64,000 nt of DNA from contig WTXG01000048.1 in the NCBI GenBank assembly GCA_022496185.1, forward strand, positions 124,001 to 188,000, in the 5' to 3' direction. Shown here piece by piece: positions 56,229 through 64,000 of the stretch. How positions within the stretch are numbered: position 1 is the first letter of the stretch; every line of letters starts with the position of its first letter. Below the pieces are notes generated by a model, which did no database searches, was not told the DNA's origin, and worked only from the letters and a program-made list of their open reading frames with translations. This DNA is from Multifurca ochricompacta (taxonomy: Eukaryota; Basidiomycota; Agaricomycetes; Russulales; Russulaceae). The translations under genes were made by a program, and so were the position numbers.

Positions 56229-57144
56229 GCACACTTTACTGATCTGTCACTTCTTTTGATCAGTCCAAACCTTTCTTCAAGCTCACCAGCCTTCAAGACT
56301 TCGTCCTTCCCAATCAGTCTACAGTGAGCTTCAATTTCTTTTCCTTGCCCTTAACTGTCCACAAGGTGGTGTGCTTTATGTGCCCACCTTGATCTGTCTG
56401 GCTAGTCCCTCAGGGGATTCTTGCAAGAGGTGATGAGGGACCCTAAGTGGGTGAAACACCTTGAGTTCCTCATGTGCGCTCTAAGTAAATAGTATTCATA
56501 GTTGTAGCTGGGTTTTCGTCCCATCCATAGACTTAGTAGGCCACTTGCCCAGAAGGCTTGGGGCTATAGGTTCAGTCAATGCTTGGCTCGATCCGTAAGC
56601 CAGGTTTAGCAACCTGCTGGTAGAGTTTAGGGTCTAGAACAAGGCATGGGTAGTCACTCCCATGACGCTTGGGCTTGATACAAGTAGGCTTGAACTACTA
56701 TAGTATTTACACAGTGGCTAGAGGGTTTTGTCTCTGGGCAGAAGTACCTGCTGCTTTCATTGGGGGTACGCCCCAACCAGAGGAAACCTAATAGTCTACT
56801 ATAGTCATGGCCCCAATCATCTAGGGCTTAATCATGGACTCCACCACCAGCACTAGAGGAAGGGCTCTATACCCTTTATCTCTAGTGGAACTTGTGGTTG
56901 GCTCCTCCATGACATGACTCCCCATCTATTTACACACAATGTCCCCCTGATGTGGGCTTAGGACTGTTGTAGATGGTGTTAGATAGCCTACTATACTACT
57001 TAGAAGTTGCACATCAGAGGCAGGACTTTTTTAAGTTCTGAAGCATAGCGCCACAGAGTGGATGGGCCCTCTTCAATGAGACCTGGACAACTGGTTCTAA
57101 TTGCTCCTTGGAACCAGGATCACCCTTTTTTTAAATCATCTCAA
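56229..57144 (+). other. Copia leader, noncoding
   Basis: About 900 bases between the primer site and gag contain only short frames. No gene is seen; it is probably the untranslated leader with packaging signals. Confidence 0.5.
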
Positions 57145-58046
57145 ATGTCTTCCATTGTCTTCCCTCCCACTTTTTAAATTCGACAAACTTGATGGCTCGA
57201 ATTGGCAGCAATGGTCGGTGTCCTTCACTGCCTTGCTGAGGATAAATGGAATGAAGAGGCACATTACTCATGATGCCCCTGAATTCCTGAATCTGCCCAA
57301 GCCAGAGGATGGAGAGAAGGATGATGAGTACGCCAAACGCTTTGCACTTTGGTCGGAGCCTATGTACCTAGAGTGGAACAGAGTGGAGGAAGTCCTCATG
57401 GGAGTTCTGGTGATGGTAACATCACCAGAAACATACTCCCAAATTGCCTCTGACAGAACTACCCTTCTGTCAATGCTAAATATGAGCAATTGGAATCACT
57501 CTATGGCTCAGTAGGTAGCATGGCCACCTACAACTTGTGGTGTTCTGTGTCTTCCTTCCGCTTGGAGGAAGGCAGCAATTCAGACCCCAGTTGCAGCATG
57601 TGTTGGATGTCAGGAGCACTCTCAAAGAGAATGGGATGGAGATCTCTGATCTCCAGCTGAGCTTTATTTTGCTCCAATCCCTGCCTCCATCCTATAATGC
57701 CATTGCTGGCTCTATCCTGGCGTCAGGTCCTCCTGACCACCTTTCCCCTCAGGACCTTGTACAAAGGTTCCTAAATGAGGAAAGCCGACTTGCCGGCCCT
57801 GCAGGAAGTGGTGTTGGGGCTGCCCTTAACAAGGCAGCCCATGTCAACAAAAATAAAATAAAAAAGTAACTTTCACGCCACAACCTGCAGGTGCATCATT
57901 GTCCATGATGTCACCTGCTTCTATTGCCAGAAGCTGGGCCACAAGGCTAATGAATGTCAGCAAAGGAAACAGGACAGAGCCAATGCTGATGCAGGCAAAA
58001 AGGGCAACAAGAGGAAGGGCAAGGCCCCAGTGTACATAATAACTCC
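57145..58046 (+). pseudogene. Copia gag, frameshifted
   Basis: ATG at 57145 opens MSSIVFPPTF. After an indel the reading continues KFDKLDGSNWQQWSVSF, the copia gag N-terminal motif. Frame changes near 57175 and 57510 lead to VRSTLKENGMEISDLQLSF and LPPSYNAIAGSI, typical of gag-polypeptide domains. The zinc knuckle CFYCQKLGHKANEC follows near 57910-57950. Confidence 0.8.
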
Positions 58047-58091
58047 ACACAAGTAGCTACTATAGTTAATGGTAGTGGCAGAATACAGGAG

Positions 58092-58394
58092 GTGCATGAG
58101 ACACCTCGCATTTCACTTTATGTTATGACCGAACATACGCAAGAAGTTGATGATGGCAGCAACCCTTGGATGATGGACAGCAGAGCCACCACTCACTTTA
58201 CACCATACTTGGATGATTTCTCTGAGTATTTCCCACACAAGGGACATCAGGTGACAATTGGTGATGGCTCCGTAGTTGAAGTCGAAGGAACAGGCAAAGT
58301 CATTCTCCAAACTCATAACAACTATGAAGTTAGAATTAAATAATGTCTTTTATATGCCTGGCAGTGAAAGAATACTGTCTACAAGCTGCATCAC
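58092..58394 (+). pseudogene. Copia protease fragment
   Basis: NPWMMDSRATTHFTPYLDDF carries the copia protease site as DSRATTH, with Arg in place of the usual Gly of DSGA. VTIGDGSVVEVEGTGKV and NNVFYMPG follow. It is cut at about 58395 by gypsy element 4. Integrase and RT are absent from the window. Confidence 0.78.
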
Positions 58395-59290
58395 TGTGAC
58401 GGATTTTAACACTGGCCAAGGTGACATGAGACTGACTGACAAAGAAACGGACTTTTATTGACACACTACTTTACTGTTGCTTACTGAGGGCTCAACCCCT
58501 CCTCCTTCTCCATGGTTCTAGCTATTCTACTGCGCAACCACTAGATCATAATCATAGTACTAGAACCTTCTACCACTATGACATAGCTAAACCCACCTGT
58601 ATTTAAAGTACAGTAAAGTAGAGAGACAGACCTAAGTCTGTTCTCTTGTGTTCAATCCAAGGTGCTTGTGACTTCATCGAACTCTCCCAGAAAGAACCCC
58701 ACTTGAACTCTCCAAGACGCGACTTGGAGAGCCTTCGAACCTCTTGAACTTGTTGCAGGACTGAGTTCTCTGCCGTCGACCTCGACTCTCCGCGCCGTGC
58801 CCTATCGACTCTGTTGTGGGCTTGAATCAGACTTGACCCTTCGTGACCTTGAGACTTGACTGAAGTTGCTTCCTCTTGTTCGACCTCGACACAGTTCCCG
58901 CACCTAACTGTGACATTAGAACAGACTTCTTTCAAACAAGAGGACACCAGAACTCACCGAACGTACAAGGCGACGACGACGCGTCCCTTGTCCTGACACC
59001 CGAGCCCGAACCCCGACTACAGAACCGACAGACGACCCCGGAAGCCTGCTTGACTATTGACGCGATCAGTAATCTCTATAAACGAACACTCGAAACACTC
59101 ACCTGAATTGCAAGGCGACGACATCGCGTCCCTTGCCCGAATCTCGACAGCGCGACGTCTTACTCAGCGCGTGACCCCCGATCCCCAACGTCCGAAGAAG
59201 CGTCTCTTGAAGACAACTCCCCACTCCGATACCTGACAGACGAGTTAGAACCACAATCGCACGGCGACTTACCTATTGACTTCCATAACC
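58395..59290 (+). repeat. Probable 5' LTR and leader of element 4
   Basis: TGTGACGGATTTTAACACTG at 58395 is where copia protease sequence ends, and it looks like an LTR start. A TATTTAAAG box lies at about 58601. The LTR end and primer site cannot be fixed because the second LTR is outside the window. Confidence 0.4.
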
Positions 59291-59363
59291 GCTTTGCTCT
59301 TCTTGCGGCAGCAGATAGCCCCACCCAAACGACGAAAACACAGAAGTACCAACACCACACACA

Positions 59364-60535
59364 ATGACGACTAGACCAAACACCAGGCAGGCACGAAGGG
59401 CCGCGGAGGAGGACATCGTGGAGTCGCAGACCGGTCGACCCGAACGAAGCCCCGAAGATAGGCCAAATCCCAGAATGACAGGAAGAAATCCTGATGAACC
59501 ACCGCAAGGACCCCCCGCTCCAGGAGGAGGGACAACGTATTCGGGAGGGCCCATGATGGGCGTACCACCACCCTTCTTCGACGGAGACCGAGACATTGCT
59601 ATGGATTGGCTCGCCAAACTGGAACTGTTCTTCAGCCTCAATGAAACAGTAGCCATGGTTCAGAACGAAAGAACGAGAGTTGCGTTCACACTAGGATTGC
59701 TACGGGGACCCCGAGTAGACCGATGGGTGATAGACCAGATCAAATGGTTGACCGACATCAAAGAGGGAAACATCCGAGTCCCATACATTTGGGACAAATT
59801 TAGACAAATATTCCGAGATGCATGGGCCGACGTGGCGGCTGGACAGAAAGCGCTGCGAGCATTAGATCGCTTACAAATGAAAGATTCCAATATCGACGAA
59901 TACATGCCGAGTTTCGCACGCTGGCTACAAGGGCCGAACTCCATATTGATGACCCAGCCGCTCGGCAATTCTTTCACCGAGGCCTCCCCACGCGATTGGT
60001 TCAGACTATGCTCCTATTTGACCAACCTAAGACGTTCGACGAAGCAGCGGCCTCGGCCAGGAAACACCATGCAAACTGGTTGTATAGCAAAGACGCCCTC
60101 GGCACGCGGTCGACAACGAACACACCACCCCGAGGCAACAAATTTACGTTTTATAAGAAACGAGAGTCGGACCCACACTCACAAGGAGCCGACGTCATCA
60201 AAAAGGCAATTACAATGGAAGAGAAAGAGCAATATAGGAAGAATGGCCGATGCTTTGAGTGTGGGCGCCAAGGACATCTCGCCAGGGACTGCCCGAATAA
60301 GAAGCCGCGCATTAATACCAGCACCAGTGCCAGTAGCCCGGCTCGGACCGCCACGATCACGGAAGTCCCTTCGACAACTACAACGGCACCTCCGAAAGCT
60401 CACGCACAGAAACCGGCAGAGACGACCGAGATAGACGTCGACGCGCTCGCCAACGCTCTTCGATCCATGAACGACGATCAACGCCTCGCCCTTCAGAGTA
60501 AATTCAAAGGGGATGAGGATTTTTATATCGCTTGA
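59364..60535 (+). pseudogene. Gag of element 4, one frameshift
   Basis: It starts MTTRPNTRQARRAAEEDIV. The capsid-like region (FDGDRDIAMDWLAKLELFFS, VRVPYIWDKF-like segment) continues after an apparent one-base loss near 59903 into HAEFRTLATRAELHIDDPAA. The CCHC knuckle is CFECGRQGHLARDC at about 60251-60292. The frame ends with TGA at 60535. Confidence 0.85.
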
Positions 60536-60598
60536 ATGATGCGGCCTTCATTCGAGCGTTAATCTCACACCATGTATTTAGATCACCTATTAGAGCAA

Positions 60599-63500
60599 TG
60601 ACAATCTCTGTTCCATTACATGGAGTGAAAAAAGAGGCCAACATAGAAGCTCTCATCGACAGTGGAGCCACAGAAAACTTATTAATTATAAAACAGTAAT
60701 CAAACACAGACTCCCACGAGTGCCTGACAATTCCGAAACAACTACAAAACGCAGATGGATCACCTAATGCCACGCGTTATATCACACGATGCGTCGATCT
60801 ACGTGTCGTCACCAACGACAAAGCGCAACAACACAGATTTTACGTCGCGTCAATCGGAAAGGATGAAGTGATTCTAGGATATCCGTGGTTCGCAGCAAAT
60901 AACCCACACATAGATTGGACAGCAGGACACCTTATGGACGAGGTCACATTCAGTCTACCCACCGAACAGATAAAGCGACTCAACATCGCGCAAGAGTTAG
61001 CAATCAAGGCTAAAGATAAGATAGAACGATCCTGGGATCAGATCGTCCCTTCGGAGTATCACCGACACCAGAAAGTATTCAGTGACCAGGAAGCTCAACG
61101 CTTCCCCGCAGAACGACCCTGGGACCATAAATCGAACTAAAAGCAGACGCGCCGGCCTCAATGGACTGTAAGATCTATCCACTCGGACCGGGAGAACAAG
61201 ACGCGTTGAACGCTTTCCTTGACGAACATTTGAAAAAGGGCTATATTTCGGCATCAAAATCGCCATACGCATCTCCATTCTTCTTTATTAAGAAGAAGGA
61301 TGGAAAACTTAGACCCGTACAAGATTATCGTAAACTGAATAACTGGATGATCCGAAACACTTATCCTCTCCCGCTTATCCCGGAACTTATCGATCGAGTC
61401 CGAGGAAGTACTCTGTTCACAAAGATGGACGTCCGCTGGGGCTACAACAATATCCGTATCGTACCCGAAGACCGCTGGAAAGCCGCGTTCAAAACTAATC
61501 GGGGCCTCTTTGAACCCAATGTGATGTTCTTTGGCTTAACCAACTCCCCCGCGACATTCCAGACCATGATGAATGCCGAGTTCAGAGATGAACTCAATGA
61601 TCACGACGCAACAGGAAAGGCGTGGTTTACAGTCTATATGGACGACATCCTTATTCACACAGATAACGATCTCGACAATCACCGATCCAAGGTCCATCGT
61701 GTTCTGGATAAACTCAATCGCTTAGATCTCTACCTCAAACCAGAAAAATGTGCCTTCGAACAAACGCGAATAGAATACCTTGGACTCATCTTGGAGGCGA
61801 ATCAAGTTCATATGGATCCAGTCAAAGTGGAAGGCGTCGCCACCTGGAAGGTTCCCACAACCGTGAAAGAAGTCCGATCGTTCTTAGGGTTCTGCCAGTT
61901 CTATCGTCGCTTCATTCAGGGCTTTAGCAAGATTGCCGCCCCTCTGAATGCCCTGACCAGTGCCAAGAATCTGTGGAAGTGGACGGCGGCAGAACAGCAT
62001 GCCTTCGATACACTTAAAGAACGCGTAACCTCTCAACCGGTGCTCGCACAACCGAATTTTGAACAGCCGTTTATCGTAGATACAGATGCTTCTGGATATG
62101 CCGTCGGCGCCACGTTAAGCCAGAAGGACCCTGTGGGACGCTTACATCCTATCGCATACCTCTCCAAAACGCTTGACGAGACTCAGAGAAATTGGGACAT
62201 ATATGATAGAGAATTATTCGCGATTATGGTCGCCTTTCGTGTCTGGCGTCAATATCTCCTTGGAGCCCGACACAAAGTTCAGGTCCGCACAGACCATAAT
62301 AACTTACAGTATTTTCGAGAACCACAAAAACTCAACCGAAGACAGGCCCGCTGGCTTCAGGAATTGGCAGATTTTGATTTCTCTCTGGAACACGTTCCCG
62401 GGAAATTACACACCGTGGCAGATATGCTCTCACGACGGCCCGACGCTGATCGCGGAACCGAAGACAATGAAAAAGTCGTAATCCTCCCCAACAAATTATT
62501 TCTCCGAACGCTACAAACGGTTAAACACCCCTTCCCGTCCGATCTGCTAACGCGACGGGACATTCTCCGACGTTATCACGATCATGTCCTCGCGGGACAC
62601 CCGGGTATTGAAAAGACTACGCGAAAGGTATTAGCCGATTACGACGGCGTCGGTCTTAGGGAGTTCGTCCGCGAATATGTTCAGGGTTGCGCGACATGTC
62701 AAGAAAATAAACCAAAGTTAACTAAGAAAGCCCCTTTGTTTCCGTTCGATGTACCGGCCTCGGCCGGCCCCTTTCAGTATGTCGCGATGGATCTTATCAC
62801 GGATCTCCCGCCCTCGGGGCGTTACAATGCGGTACTCACGATTGTGGACCAAGGCTGCTCCAAATCAGCAAAATTCATTCCTTGCTCGAAAGATATCACG
62901 GGGGAAGGGATCGCTACCCTGTATTATCAACATGTTTTTCCGACCTTTGGTGTCCCACGACGTATCATCTCTGATCGAGATCCCCGGTTACCTCACACTT
63001 TTCCCGTGAACTCGCCCGCACACTGGGTATCCAACAAAACCTGTCGACCGCTTTTCATCCCCGAACGGACGGTTCGAGCGAACGTATGAATCTATGGCTC
63101 GAACAATACCTCCGCCTTTGGCTTGGTGACGATCAATCTCGATGGCCGAACTACTTGCCATTAGCCGAATTCGTCCATAATTCATGGACACACGACAAAT
63201 CCAAGCTATCTCCGCATGCGCTAATACACGGCGTTTCGTTCGATTGGAACGGACAGTTATCCGAGTCTAGTGTCCCCCAAGTTGACACCCGTCTCCGCGA
63301 TCTTCAGGCTGCACGTACCCGCGCTGAACTAGCGCTTCGAACCCACACGAGTCGCCCGACGCGACCTCCTCTCGCAGTAGGCACTCAGGTTTGGTTGGAA
63401 GGGCGCAACCTGAAGACCCACTTCCCATCGACTAAGTTGGCCCCCCGCCGTTACGGCCCCTTCCGCATTCTGAACTGTATCTCCCCTGTGGCGTATCGCT

Positions 63501-63820
63501 TGTCCCTGCCTTCCCACATGAATATCCATGATGTGTTTCATATTGATCTTCTATCTCCCTATCTAGAAACTGTTGCACATGGCCCCAATTACCTCAGGCC
63601 CCCACCAGAGCTTGTTAATCAGGAAGAAGAATATGAAGTGGCAGCTATCCTCAATCACCGGCTCCATGGGCGTTCTAAGAAGCTCCAATTTCTAGTCAGC
63701 TGGGTCGGCTATCCTGCCAGTGAGAACTCTTGGGTTGATAGCTCCGACTGTCATGCCCCTGCACTGATCAAACAATACTATGATTCTCTTCCCAGGCGTC
63801 AGGGACAACGCCTCCCTTAA
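60599..63820 (+). pseudogene. Pol of element 4: protease to chromodomain
   Basis: Protease LIDSGATENLL is at about 60651, with two nearby compensating frameshifts. The link region (VILGYPWFAANNPHIDWT) ends at a stop near 61140. RT-RNase H-integrase runs 61161-63089 (FFGLTNSPATFQ, VYMDD near 61637, VDTDASGYAVGATLSQKD, CATCQ, MDLITDLP). A frameshift near 62990 leads into 63086-63820 with ERMNLWLEQYLRLW and the chromodomain EEEYEVAAILNHRLHGRSKK then LVSWVGYPASENSWVD. Confidence 0.88.
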
Positions 63821-63882
63821 GAAGGGGGTGACTACATGTTTTCCCACCTCCTTTCCCCACATACACACTTCTTCCTCTTATC

Positions 63883-64000
63883 ATGGCCCGCACCAAACGA
63901 CTCACTCGCCTCTTTTCCCCACGCAAAGGTGTCAAACCAGGCCCTAGGATGTCTACCACACGCCGACCTACCAACACTCAGCCTTCACCCTCCACCCCAG
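63883..64000 (+). CDS. Start of possible third ORF in element 4
   Basis: An ATG 62 bases after the pol stop opens a basic frame (MARTKRLTRLFSPRKGVKPG) that is still open at the window end. The position after the chromodomain is the same as that of the third ORF in elements 1-3, but the sequence is unrelated as far as it can be seen. It could also be chance. Confidence 0.35.
   Translation, partial: MARTKRLTRLFSPRKGVKPGPRMSTTRRPTNTQPSPSTP

Larger units (their letters stand above)
48211..58394 (+). mobile_element. Ty1/copia element, truncated, hosts element 3
   Basis: The 5' LTR (48211-48704, continuing at 56202-56213) is split by gypsy element 3. After it come a primer site (56214-56228), an approximately 900-base leader, gag with a zinc knuckle and the start of the protease. 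The right part is missing because gypsy element 4 begins at about 58395. Gene order and motifs are those of the Ty1/copia superfamily. Confidence 0.82.
58395..64000 (+). mobile_element. Gypsy element 4, second chromovirus lineage
   Basis: Plus-strand Ty3/gypsy element with LTR-like sequence from about 58395, gag, protease, RT, RNase H, integrase and chromodomain, open at the window end. Its proteins are clearly related to, but well diverged from, those of elements 1-3 (for example RT LPLIPELIDRVRGSTLFTKM). CpG content is high. Small frameshifts break gag, protease and integrase. Confidence 0.88.

Overview
The window is nuclear DNA of a filamentous fungus, most probably a basidiomycete of the class Agaricomycetes. 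The evidence is dense short GT-AG introns of about 47 to 100 bases, exons as small as 12 and 21 bases, a fungal-type U6 snRNA, an extra divergent G-alpha subunit, a fumarate reductase fused to cytochrome b5, a WSC protein pair and a giant GBP-like GTPase of a type I associate with Agaricomycetes. The class assignment is inference. No bacterial, organellar or viral genes were seen.

Positions 1-31,400 are the host gene block. It holds the 3' part of a serine-rich protein gene (1-2055, +), a U6 snRNA (5063-5187, +), a zinc-finger protein gene (6182-7932, +), a nicotinamide riboside kinase gene with an off-frame stretch (10017-11404, -), a 9-exon G-alpha gene with degenerate GTPase motifs (12835-14771, -), a 10-exon membrane dipeptidase gene (15951-18011, -) divergent from a soluble fumarate reductase-cytochrome b5 gene (18455-20396, +), two paralogous secreted WSC-domain genes (21337-22108 and 30653-31414, both -), and between them a 21-exon GBP/dynamin-like GTPase gene (23205-29205, -). 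The exon models were built by hand from splice sites, reading phase and family conservation. The coding lengths of the G-alpha, dipeptidase, fumarate reductase, GTPase and WSC models are all multiples of three.

Positions 31,400-64,000 are a nested transposon block. A Tc1-like transposase remnant is split by a young Ty3/gypsy chromovirus (element 1, 33104-40563, target duplication ATCAT). Next is an old, CpG-depleted relative that has lost pol (element 2, 41206-47627). It carries a non-autonomous hAT-like element in one LTR (41417-43045) and two insertions of an unrelated LTR. A Ty1/copia element with an internal initiator-tRNA primer site (48211-58394) has gypsy element 3 (48705-56196, target duplication CTCAT) inside its 5' LTR. 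It is cut on the right by a second gypsy lineage (element 4, 58395 to the window end, + strand).

The most interesting features of the transposon block are two. Elements 1-3 carry a self-priming signal: 11 bases just inside the 5' LTR are complementary to the LTR sequence about 30 bases downstream of the TATA box. They also carry a third ORF after integrase-chromodomain that encodes a coiled coil and a series of zinc knuckles, and element 4 may begin an ORF in the same place. In the host block the items to look at first are the degenerate G-alpha, the GTPase with an unusual C-terminal tail, the GC-AG introns and the off-frame stretch in the riboside kinase.
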